Source: Ischnura elegans
Taxonomy: Eukaryota; Arthropoda; Insecta; Odonata; Coenagrionidae
Assembly (NCBI RefSeq): GCF_921293095.1
Contig: NC_060257.1
Location: 57,758,968-57,822,967, forward strand
Direction of reading: 5' to 3'
DNA length: 64,000 nucleotides
The notes under the pieces were generated by a model. The model was not told the origin of the DNA and searched no databases. It worked only from the letters and a program-made list of their open reading frames with translations. Positions 10,722 to 21,600 of the stretch are shown here, in pieces (the first letter of the stretch is position 1; each line of letters starts with the position of its first letter). A program made the translations under genes and the position numbers.

Positions 10722-11105
10722 ATCTCCATCTCTAAACATGTGATTCATCTTCATCGAATGCAAATTTTAGTATCCATAAGGGTGGAAGAGGACCCATTCA
10801 AACTTAACGTTACGGGTTTTTATAAATTGGAATGGTCAGAAATTTTCTACTCCGTCTTGCATAGGAAAGCTGGAAGCGAATTAGGTATCAATGTATGTTA
10901 ATACGATTTCCAAATCTCCATCTCTAAACATGTGATTCATCTTCATCGAATGCAAATTTTAGTATCCATAAGGGCGGAAGAGGACCCATTCAAACTTATC
11001 GTTACGGGTTTTTATAAAATGGTATGGTCAGAAATTTTCTACACCGCCTTGCATAGGAAAGCTGGAAGCAAATTACGTAGCAATGTATGTTAATATTATT
11101 TCCAA
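10722..11105. repeat. Tandem duplication, two 192-bp units
   Basis: Two head-to-tail units start at 10722 and 10914, each beginning ATCTCCATCTCTAAACATG and sharing GAATGCAAATTTTAGTATCC. Divergence is low and scattered. No coding frame is common to both. Confidence 0.85.
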
Positions 11106-11410
11106 ATCCATTTTAGATAACGACGGAACTTTGACCGTCCGCAATCCAGATTAAATCTGGAAGGATAAGAAACTTCGACGTTGGTAACCTCTTGGCGGAC
11201 TTTGGTGGCTGTAAGTAGCAACTATTAAATCCGTCTCTCACGGAGCGAAATTATTTAAGGTATCGACAATACGCCTCCTGGGATCGCACCCAATAAATCA
11301 ATACACGTTCAGATATTTAAGGCATATATTTAGGCAGAGGGTGTTCTCGTCGCAATGAAAATTTTTGAATTGAGCATCGAATATTTATGTAATAAATTTA
11401 ATGCTTGATA

Positions 11411-12027
11411 ACACAGGCCAACAAAAAAATTTTGTTTGAAAACATTTTTTATTCTAATAGCTGATATTTATAGATTTTTATGTACCGAATCTAAACCTGG
11501 CCTTAGTTTATTTGTATCACCAATAATTTCCGAGCAATATGTATTTGATATTTAGTCTAATAAACCTATACGGTATACAGGGAAATCAGTGAAACACTGT
11601 GTTACATCATAAAATTGTTTGTATTTACTGTTCACTACATCGTGATAAAATTGTTCGTATTTACTACAGCGTGATAATACAGTGTTCACCTGTCTACTGG
11701 AATTGGTCTACATTTTCTTTCCCTTTTTTCCTTGAAGCTTCTTGTCTAGCTTTCTCTGCGATGAATCGCTTGCTGAACTTCTCGGTGAAGTACCAACAGT
11801 AATCCCCCATTATCTTCATTCTTTAGACCTACCTTTTCAATTTTATTAAACTATAAAAAAAGCTGTTAAATTCTGAGAATATTGCTTGATTTCATAAATT
11901 TAACTGTAAAATGTGAATAAATGGTGTGTGATACAACTTAAAAACCATCATATTTGGATTCAGCAACTTTAAAAGCATAAGAATAAGGTATTTTCAGTAA
12001 AAAAGTTTTTTCATTGTTGGCCTGTGT
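11411..12027. mobile_element. TA-flanked MITE (Tc1/mariner-like), 617 bp
   Basis: Ends ACACAGGCCAACAAAAAAA and, inverted, ACACAGGCCAACAATGAAA. The undisrupted direct-repeat copy reads GATAGTTAGTC where this copy has GATA, then the element, then ATTAGTC, so a TA-type target site is likely. A short minus-strand frame at about 11809-11700 reads GDYCWYFTEKFSKRF and may be a remnant of a parental element's coding end. That part is speculative. Confidence 0.65.
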
Positions 12028-12600
12028 AATTAGTCAGTGTGATCCGCATCCAATAAGTGTTTTTTCTCAGATCCAAGAGTTCATATATCGAGACAATAAT
12101 GACGAAATCTCCGTAATACTTACACGTATTATTCCGTCAGATGGTTTTGATATGATGTTTTATGCAATGACGTTAAGCTTAGGACATCACCTAGTATATT
12201 TATTTTTTCCCTCTCACAGGAAAATAATGCTATGGAGTTTTGAGTTCATCTAGGAATGCTGGTATGGTATTTGGATAGTATTTTGAGGATGAGACCGGCA
12301 GCTAAGATTATTTGTGCCATGATGGTAGGTTAAGGAAGGAAGAGTGGATAAAAACCCGGCGTCAGCATTAGTTCGCTCTTAACGAAAGGCGCCAAGGGGA
12401 CCACGCCTTAACGTCTCATCCGACGGACATAGTAATATAGCCATTTTAGTGAGTAGACATTTTAATTAAGCATCAAATATTTATGTAATTAATTTAATGC
12501 TTGATAGTTAGTCAGGGTGATTCGCATCCCGCAAGTGTTTTTTTCTCAGATCCAAGAGCTCATATATCCAGAAATTAATGAGGAAATCTCCATAGTAATA

Positions 12601-12737
12601 TTTAAATAAAAGATGGCAGCACTTTTCCACAGTATTATTGGTGGAAATAATGTAATATTGTGGAAATGTGCTAGCTTCTTTTATTTAAATATGTCGAACT
12701 TCCACCATATAACGCCTGAATCTGTTAAACTTACTCT
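12601..12737. mobile_element. Hairpin element with 9-bp target duplication
   Basis: Two ~40-bp arms (about 12597-12636 and 12653-12692) are near-perfect inverted copies, ATTTAAATAAAAGATGGCAG versus ATTTAAATAAAAGAAGCTAG, each continuing to TTTCCACA. A 45-bp tail follows. ATAGTAATA flanks the insertion on both sides, and the sister direct repeat lacks the insertion. Hairpins with TTTCCACA also occur at 36120-36315 and 45659-45825. Confidence 0.7.
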
Positions 12738-13189
12738 ATAGTAATACTTACACGTGTTTTTTCCGTCAGATTTTTTAGATATGCTGTTATATGCAATGAT
12801 GTTAAGCGGAGGACATCGTCTAACTTACCTAATTTTTTTCCTTCACTCAGCAAAATAATGCTATGAAGCCTCGAGTTCATCTAGGAATACTGAAATGGTA
12901 TTTTGAGGAGGAGACAGGCAGGTAAGGTTATTTCCGCCACGACGCGTCGCGACGGTAGGTTAGGAAAGTAAGGGAGGATAAAAACTCGGCTTCGGCATTA
13001 GTTTGCTCTTAACGAAAGGCGCCAAGGGGACCACGGTTTAAGGTCTCATCCGACGGACACAGTGCTAAGTCTTCCCCACGAACCACCCAAGCAGTCTCTG
13101 AAAAAATCTCTACCACCCCCACGATTCGAACTCGGGCCCGCTGGGTGGAAAATACGCAATAAAATAAGGTTATGTGGAAGGAAAAAAAA

Positions 13190-13614
13190 CGCTTCTTCCA
13201 AAAAACAGGATAAAATAACTAAAAAGTAAAAAAAGTAAGATTTTCGTCAATGTGAGAATAAAGGGTGGGTACTTACAACGTTTATTGGAAATGAATGTAG
13301 GACAATATGATAGGTGAGTAAGGATTGACACGCAATATTAGTATCTAAACTTAATCAGGACCCTCGCTTCATTATACAAGTGACGAAGAGTTTATTTTTT
13401 TACTTTTCTGTGCAATTTATACGGTTCTTGCGAAAAGTGTTTTTTTTTTAATACTTTTTAATGGTGAATTCTGTAATCGATCAAACCAGATCTGATCGAA
13501 TTTTAGGGCAAAGAATAAAGACAGTAATAGGGTGATTTCCTATCATTTTTTATTGCCTAAATCGAAAGATTATTACTCCTGGAGTACGCGTTTCACGCTC
13601 TTAGATTTTTAAAT
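13190..13614. repeat. Right arm of the large inverted repeat
   Basis: Reverse complement of 8420-8728 plus 10459-10620, including a terminal piece of family A (13526-13614, AATAGGGTGATTTCC). It marks the empty site of the 8729-10458 element. About 2.6 kb of other repeats separates the arms once that insertion is removed. Confidence 0.75.
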
Positions 13615-14118
13615 GGCGACACACCTTTAAAAGAAAATATTTGGATAATTTTTTATCAAACGGAGGAAAAATATTAGGCCGCAGATGTTTGTCCGTCCAG
13701 GTGAATATGTCAATAGTGAATTTTTTTCTTGATGGAGTATAGTTTCAAGGCTTTGACAAGGAACTTCACCAATGTGATCGTATCATTTTGGACGATATGT
13801 TTTATCGCACACGTGTGGTTGTGGAGTGAGATAAAATAATTCGAGCATTAAACTGCTAATTGATAAGGAAATTAAAAAATATTTTCTGAACCTTACCTTT
13901 GGTCCACGATATCTGCCAAGTCCTTTTCTTATTATCATCTTACTGCGGAACTGATAAATTTATCAGCAGTGTTTTGATGTCTATTTTATTTGATAATATC
14001 TTCATGATCAAATTGGTGCACCTTTCTTCTTAGTATTTTTATCAGCTTATCATTTTTAACTAAACATAATTCTTGACATCCTTCATCACCTGTTCCTAAG
14101 GGTGTTTCACGAGGAATC
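13615..14118. other. No recognised feature
   Basis: No open frame or repeat that I can match elsewhere in the window. Confidence 0.35.
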
Positions 14119-14500
14119 TCGATACCTTCACTGCACAAGCGCCCAACAATCGCCCACCGAATCAAATCCGCTTGTGTAGTACTACTAGGGCCATAGGCGG
14201 ATTAAGGGGGATGGGATAAAATCAAGACGCTTAAAAAAATAGACAAGGTTTTTAATACGGTTATCATTACGTTCGTTTTATTTTGTGTATTACGGAGCCT
14301 TAATCATTTAACTATTAATTATTTTCACATCAGAATGAAGAGAATATTTTCTACTGTAATTGTTGTATTTTTTTATCTCAAGTATGAGAAGACCTGTCAG
14401 AAAGAAATCCTGGATCTGCCCCTGACTAGGGCTACCTACTAGATGAGCGGATTTGATTCGATGGGCGATTGTTGAGCGTTTGTGCAGTGGAAGTATCGAT
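14119..14500. repeat. Foldback element split at its centre by a hAT MITE
   Basis: About 65-bp arms, 14119-14183 and 14433-14500, are inverted copies sharing ACTGCACAA, CAACAATCGCCCA and CGAATCAAATCCGCT. The centre is occupied by the hAT-type element 14192-14424. Confidence 0.75.
14192..14424. mobile_element. hAT-type MITE, GGCGGATCC family
   Basis: Starts CATAGGCGGATTAAG and ends CTGGATCTGCCCCTG. A perfect 8-bp target duplication ACTAGGGC flanks it (14184-14191 and 14425-14432). It contains TTTTTAATACGGT and ATTACGTTCGTTTT, shared with 46547-46670 and 57241-57430. Confidence 0.85.
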
Positions 14501-14830
14501 CTGCAATACTTCAGAAGGTGGTAGGGGAAAAGCATTTTATGTCCATAAACATGAGATCGAAATTCCTTAGTTACTGAGCTATGGCGACGCAAACATCATG
14601 TACGATGCATTTTGCAGTTACCATGGAAACGATTTTTCTTGGGTTTCCAGCCTTTATGGCATTTTATTTGGTACTCTGGATTTTTAAGAGCATATAATGA
14701 TCGAGGTTATACGAAAATGTGCGATTTTAAGCGTACGAAACAATTAATCTTAAAATGGGTGACATTTCACAATCGTATTGCTCAAAGCTCTCGTTTAATT
14801 AAGCTCAAATAATAATTGTTTAAGACAATA
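14500..14830. repeat. Interspersed repeat shared with 26070-26400
   Basis: Shared landmarks are CTTCAGAAGGTGGTAGG, TTCCTTAGTTACT, TTACCATG.AAACG, AAAATGGGTGA and CACAATCGTATTG. A third, inverted copy is at 27080-27300. It is probably the arm of a larger foldback-type element and has no coding capacity. Confidence 0.65.
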
Positions 14831-14887
14831 TTGTTAAAGAATATTTACCCTCAAAGCAATGAATTAACGCATAGATTGTTTCACAGT

Positions 14888-14893
14888 TTTATT
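14888..14893 (-). terminator. Candidate poly(A) signal for gene A
   Basis: AATAAA on the minus strand, about 570 nt beyond the gene A stop codon (15461). The only support is the hexamer and its position. The 14894-15460 interval would then be 3' UTR and contains no other recognised feature. Confidence 0.25.
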
Positions 14894-15460
14894 TACAAGA
14901 GTGAACTATTCAAGACATTGGTTAAATTAAGTAGAAAAATTATATAATGACTCTTTAAATGCTTCATATCTTATGAACTGCCAAAAAAAGTCACAGTTTG
15001 GCTTATTACAAAAATAATAACTTAGCCATTTCCCTCTTGATGTGAGATCGACGCAATGTCTAGTAAAAAAATAAAATACTTCTCTTCCTTTGATTTCTAG
15101 ATACGAACACTTTAAAAAAGAAGCCGTCCACCACAAAATAGTTGCTTCTTCGCCATGATAGTGATCCCAAATTTTTTGGTAGGAAATTTATTTGTCCAGG
15201 AATATCTTACCAGAATGGCATTTTGAAAATAAGGCATATCTTAAAAAAAACTGCGTTGAAAAAAATTCTCGAGTCATCACGTCCCTAACCTCACCTCCTT
15301 CTCACCAGTTGTTGTTGTGTTAAAAAAATCTTTGAATTTAACGTTAAAAAAAAACCCGCTCGTAAATGTAGAATTTCCTTTGAATCTTTGGTAATTGCTA
15401 TCACTTTTTCATGAACAGTAACAAAAAATGATGTGTTCCCACAGTAATTGCACTTATAGC

Positions 15461-15615
15461 TCATTTGATCGGTCGGGCGTATGCTAACACTTCTTCTGTT
15501 GTTTTGCGGTGGACTTCGACCATGCGATTTCTCGTATCTTCGATAAGGGCGTCCAACTCCGCCGTAGTCTTCCCTTTGGTCGGTATCGGCGGAAGAATGG
15601 TCAGGATTACGTCAC
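15461..15615 (-). CDS. Gene A coding exon 5 (C-terminus)
   Basis: The acceptor is CTTCTCCAG before 15615. The first two bases complete a Gly codon split by the 16-kb intron. It encodes GDVILTILPPIPTKGKTT and an amphipathic tail ending in YARPIK, then TGA at 15463-15461. The ILPPIPT.G pattern is the usual C-terminal block of AGPAT1/2 proteins, so this exon belongs to the gene despite its distance. Confidence 0.85.
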
Positions 15616-18600
15616 CTGGAGAAGGAAAAAATGGACATCCTTGGTTAATTTTGAGAATGGAATCACCTTCGCCGGTCAGTGTCACCAGATTTCGTAAATT
15701 TTGATACTTTTATCTCCCTATGGGTGTTCAATTTGTTTGAAAAAATATTGTAGGGCTAAAATCTTAGTCATATGATCAATTTTTCACGCACAAGGACAGG
15801 ATTGATTTCTGCGGTGATAGAAAAATTTTATCGAAATGCTTATTTTCGTCGGATCTTCACCAAGTTTAGGATCTATAACTTCAGGGTTGTTTACATGTAA
15901 CTACGTATATCGAAACATGGAGTGTCAAAGCTTACATGACCCAATAGGGTAGTTTCCTTCATCGAAGAAAACGAAAGGCATTGAATGCGATTCGTTACCC
16001 ACCATTAGTGTATTCATAATACACAAATTATTTGGTTTTAGAAATACCGGTTTAGACGAATGGCAAGGGCCAAATTTTATCCTCATTTGAAAAAGGCCAG
16101 ATTGGCGCCCATGCGATGCCACTCCACGTGACGTCACAGGGACCTAGTTTCTACACGAGAGGATAGGAGTTATACATCGTCTGAGGTCACCAATGCATGC
16201 AAGAGGCACAGAGCTCAGGGGAACATGTCTTAATAATAACCTATTAAAACTGGCTAAGGTCGGAAAGTTTTCTTCGTTTGATAAGGTATTAATAAACCTT
16301 TTTTAAGCCAAGCGCTACCAGCCAGCAAGGTACTCAGCTACCCGCTAGCATCCTGCGTCGTATCAGCGCTCAGAGCCTCTCCAAAGTCACCTCACAAGGC
16401 GGGATGGGGAACCAGAAATGCGTCACACGGACTTTTTTCCCATCATTCCTACTTACGCGTCGCGTTTTCGCGCGCTTGAAAATTTTCACTTTTCATTTAA
16501 TCGCGAAAAATAGATATCGTCATTTAAAAATCTAAAAGCGTGAAATACGTACTCCAGTAGTAATAATCTTTCGATTTAGGCAATAAAAAAATAATAGGAA
16601 ACCACCCTATTGAAATTCTGAGCAATCCTAGGCGTGGACGAAAACACTGCGACTGCAATGAAACAATTATTGATGCTGTACTTATCTTGTTTTACGGGGT
16701 GGGAAACTTTTCTGCTCCGAAGGGAAACTTTTACGCTACAGCAAACACCGTAGACGACAAAAGACCCGTTTAAGTGTGACTTGATTAGTCAGTTATCAAT
16801 CGGTGTGGTTTATGGTAGTTGATGACATCCTTCCACGTATTACTTAACTGGAAGCCTTTGTCTCTATTGATTTTCTTTTTTTCTAGCGCAGGGGTTCCCA
16901 AACTGGGGGGCGCGCCCCCCTGGGGGGGCGTGGAGAAATTCCAGGGGGGGGGCGTGACACCCAAATGAAATAAATGAAAAAATTACAAAAATTATTTCCT
17001 CAGATCTTTGAAATAAAGTCTTTCTAAGTTTTCATGATTGTTTTTGTAAAGTTTCAATAAAGTTGCAAGTTGTTTATCAAAGAAGGTTACAGTTTTTAAA
17101 ACTACAAAACACACAAGAGTTCAAGGTTCTCAAAACCGTCCCCCTCCATAGCGGTTACTGTCAGATGCAACGGGTGTGTGTACCGATTTGGGTTGCGATA
17201 TCCGTGTACTTCTGTTCAGAAAGCTGTTCGGATGTACTTGCGTTTTTCAGCAACATACATGTGCGAAAAAGCGTTTTCAACTCTTGTGGCGATCAAAACC
17301 AAGTACCGCAACAAACTTGATGTCGAAAGTGACCTACGCTGTGCTTTGTCTGCAACTCAACCCAGGATCTGCCAACTTATCCGGAACATGTAAGCGCACC
17401 CATCTCACTAAATTACATTTTATGTTTTGTTTTTGTAAGTAGGTAGGCCTATTGTTTCACCTTCCTTAAATTGAAAATGTATCTGTGTTACAATGTTAAA
17501 TTTTGTATCAATTTTTATATTCGTTTTTCATGTAATACTTTTTTTAATTTTCATCATACGTACAATTATTGAATCTTTCCATTCTGCGTTACCGCATTCA
17601 ACAGTGAACAAAAAAATCTACCTACTCACCGTATCAAGTAGGCACATACTTGTACGAGTACAAGTACTTGTGCAAGTAGGAGTTGGTATGTACGGCACCG
17701 TGGAAATAGGGTATTGCAAAATGGGAAGCTGATATGTGTAGCGGGGGTGGGGGGGGGGCGTGGTACAAAAAAGTTTGGGAACCCCTGTTCTAGCGTGATA
17801 TGTGTTGCTTCTTTGACTATTCGGTCCCAATAATTGTCCGTGCGGCATAAAACTTTCGTGCTTTTGAAATCCACTCTGTGACCGAGGTCTAGGCAATGCT
17901 TATTATGTAATGTTGTCATATTTCTTATACACTGATATCGTTGCTTGGGGAAGTTTAGCTTCAAAATTACTGCTATTGTTATGCGCGCGACAAAAATCCT
18001 AGTTTTTTCAACGAAGCCGATTTAAAATTTATGAAATTTAATGTCTACTTTTCATTCACTCTGTAATCCAGCCCGAATTTTGGTAGGGTAAGATCCTCAG
18101 CGCTCATCCGAGACTAAAGGCCTGGTTATACGATAAATGAACATGTACGTTGTACAAGTTAATGCCTAAACGCATGAGTGCGTGAATGAACACGAAAATG
18201 CACCGTGTAACCACCTAAATTGTGCAAACGCGTGGGCAAAAGGTAGAACCTGTTCCGATTTTGTTTATTCATTCGTACGTGTCGGAATAGAAGGAATAAT
18301 AACTTTGCTATTTATTGTAATATTAGTAATGGTAATAGTATTGAGACCGACCACGGTTTCGTTACAGCGTAACATTATCAAGGTCTTGATAGGTGATGAT
18401 TGATGATTCAAGACCTTGATAATCTTACGCTGTAACGAAACCATGGTCGGTCTCAATAAATTACCATGTGCAAATAGCAAAGTTATTATTTCTTCTATGC
18501 CTACGATTATGGATTTCCACCAAGTTACGCCCGCTACTATTAATTACATTCGTACATCCTCCTTACTGGTTCCTAAAAATCGTTCACGCAAATACAAAAT

Positions 18601-21600
18601 AACACGCACGGGAAAATGTACCGTGTAATGAGGTCTTGAGCCACAGGCTTTTCCTTATTAATACCTTTTATATTGTTTATGGAAAATGTATCTTCTTTTT
18701 CTTTATTTTTTAAATTTATATTCATGATCCTGACAGTGTAATCCATTCACCTCCGTCAACGGTTTTCAAGGAAAAGACTCTTCCGGTTCGAAAATCATCT
18801 ACTGCGCAACGCCGTAAGCTTTTGCTTGGACTGTAAGTGGACGTAAGCCACCGTGCTCGTAAGTAAACTCAAACCTCTCAGACCAGTTGTTTTGATTGTT
18901 CCACGTAAATGTAAACATGAAGGATTTATGAAGCGATTGGCTTTGTTTGAAGGTGTATGTATCACGAGTAAATATTATCTTAGGTATTTTTCCTTGACCT
19001 TCATTTGTAGACTAGGCGAGGTCAAGCGCATATTCTTTCTTCCTCATTCTAGCCTAATGGATGGAGACGACGCGTCGTTAAGAGGAAACTCAGGGAAATC
19101 TAACACTTCACTCCTATAAAATATTCAAAATTAAAAATACAAAAAATCATACGAATCTTGATACGTAAAAGGGTTTAGGCCTATTATCTCAATGAAATCC
19201 CTCGTTTTTTTTCATTTTGTGTTCATTTTCAACGTTCGTTTTCATGTTGTTTATTTCAATTATAAATCTTATGTCCTTTGAGTTGTATTAAAAATATATC
19301 TGTGACCACTGCGTGTTACATATATGTTTTTATTTTTTTGTGTTGGCGAAGGATTATCTATATTTAATTCCTGGGCGTCCCGTCGCTGTAACAAGTTAAT
19401 CGAGTTATTCAGGGGTGGAAATTTAACAAGTAAAATGAGGAAATACCAACTGTTTAACCGTTAAACATGAATAATAATTTTTTTATCCGACCAAAACTCA
19501 AGAGAAGTTAAATAGATATGCACATTAAATGTAATGCTTAATAAAATGATAAAAATTCAGAGGTGTATAAACAAAATGAAGAGATTAAATGATTTTTTTC
19601 ATTTCATTATTGTAAAAAACATTGTTAAAACCTTTTCTGCTGTTTATGTATAAAAATTTAGTACTCATTTTCATTAGAAGCCCTGATGAAGGTGTGTAAA
19701 TATACCAAATCGTTGGCAAAAATTTCTTTATAATTTTTCAAACACAACAGACTTAGACCTAAAAACATTTTTTTACGGTTAAAAACACAAATAGCCAACA
19801 ACTGAATACATGTAATTTTGACTAATTGAACTGCATTATAAAAACCACAACGTCGAACATTTCTTAAGTTAAAACGTCAAAATTAGAAAATTCATTGAAA
19901 AAAATCCGCGTAAACGTGTTCCGATCCTCCCCAAGTAGATTCAATAAAGAAAATGTCTTTCTGACAAGCAATTCCGATACTTATTTACGTATTTTTATTA
20001 AATTTGTTTCCTTATTTAACTATAAAAAGTATAATATAATTAAACAGGGTACAGCCGCTCTTGATTTATAAATGGTGTAACTAAACTCTTCATTGATTTT
20101 TAGGTGGTACGAAGGTCTCCGGGTCAGCTAGTTTAATATATTTATTAATTATGTAATAGAAACTGTTTGAGACGAAAATTTCTAAAAATATAAAAACATA
20201 AACTTTAATTAGTTCTCTTTTCATTGAAACTACGTTCAAAACCGCACCATTCTCTAACGAAAACCCTGTATTTTATCGATGGGGTTGATGGCCTGCGGTG
20301 ATGATCATTAAGACTCTTAAATATCCCCATTTTTTCCTCTCTTAGTATTGAACGATCCTCAAAGTGTTCGGCTTTCGAGAGCCACTCCTGAATTGTGTGC
20401 CTCTTTATCGATCCTGGTTCTCACGGACAATAGATAAGGAAAAAGAGAACGACAGACTGGAGCGATTGTTCGCGGATGAAATAAAAAAGAAATCTTTTTT
20501 TTATGCGAGGCCACATCTGCGCCCAAGATTGTTTGAGTCGACTCTCAGTCAAACAATCAAGTCTTTTTTTGGCTTCCACGTGACTACTACAGCGGTCAAC
20601 ATTCGGCGTAATCTCTGCTATGATACGATTTTTCATCTCTCTTATCGCAAGCCGAAGATCCGTCCTATCCCAAAGATAATGAATCACATTGAATGGTGAG
20701 GAGATAAATTAAAAAGTTTTCATGACATTCATCACATATCCAACGCCCTCCGCTCGGTATTTGCGATGGTGTAAAGAAAATAAGGGAAGTTCAAATTGAG
20801 GAACGAACTATCATAAAATATAACATTGACTTTTCCATTTTATACGTACCCCTAATACCACTTTTTAACCTCTATTGATGTCGTGTATGATGGGAAAACA
20901 ATTTTTTCCAATGGTTTCGAAAAGTTTTTGTTTAGAATCCCACATTCGCGAACGGTCGATATGGCGTCACTGCCGTCATAATTTCAGTGCGGGTGTAAAT
21001 TTTGTGTTCATATTCAATGGCGAATCTATTATTTCGATAATTTTACGTTTAAAATAATGATTAACGTACAATTACGTCATGCAATTATATTTCTGCGAAA
21101 GAAAAACATTTTTCTTCCAAAAAATGTCTTGACTTCTTAAGCATACTTCTGACTACTGACGTCATTAGCCATAGCTATTATTATATATATATTTATATAT
21201 TCGCGAAAGAACGAGTGCTTCCTTAGCGACGCTAGGGGTTCAATTGATGACGACGGGCCGAAAAGAGACCCCTACCCAGCGGTGACACTGTGGGGGAATT
21301 GAAAAAACCGTCATAGGCCCCGTGGCAGTATAATCAGTCATTCGCCATGGGCTGGGAGGTGGTATGACTGCTTAAGAAGTTTTCCGCATGGAGACTGTTA
21401 ATTAGCTCATGATGAAATAACCAATAATGTTCCACCACAACTTCAGGCGTACACTTTGAAAATAGGCTTTTATTCATTTGTTACACCGAAACATTACTCA
21501 CGCTCAATGATTCCTAATCAGTGAAAAAAATTCTGTTCGAACAAGGAAAACGAGGATCACTTGAAAGCAGTAAAATTTTATCGATGATAATAAGCTAGGT

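Larger units (their letters stand above)
11365..13140. repeat. Direct repeat pair carrying SINE copies
   Basis: A ~600-bp segment occurs twice (11365-11410 plus 12028-12440; and 12465-13065). Shared landmarks are ATTTATGTAAT, CTCAGATCCAAGAG, TAATGCTATG and AACGAAAGGCGCCAAGGGGA. Each copy ends in a minus-strand SINE (12235-12430 and 12890-13140). The longer SINE copy reaches a tRNA-like box B (GTTCGAATC, minus strand, near 13120). The first copy is interrupted by the MITE at 11411-12027, the second by the hairpin at 12601-12737. The SINE family recurs at 46970-47105. Confidence 0.75.

Noticed and set aside
15925-16137. Conserved short frame MTSRGVASHGRQSG, also at 22577-22780
   Set aside because: It lies in family A and is open only because copies are similar. 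It overlaps the terminal repeat, other copies break it, and nothing suggests translation.
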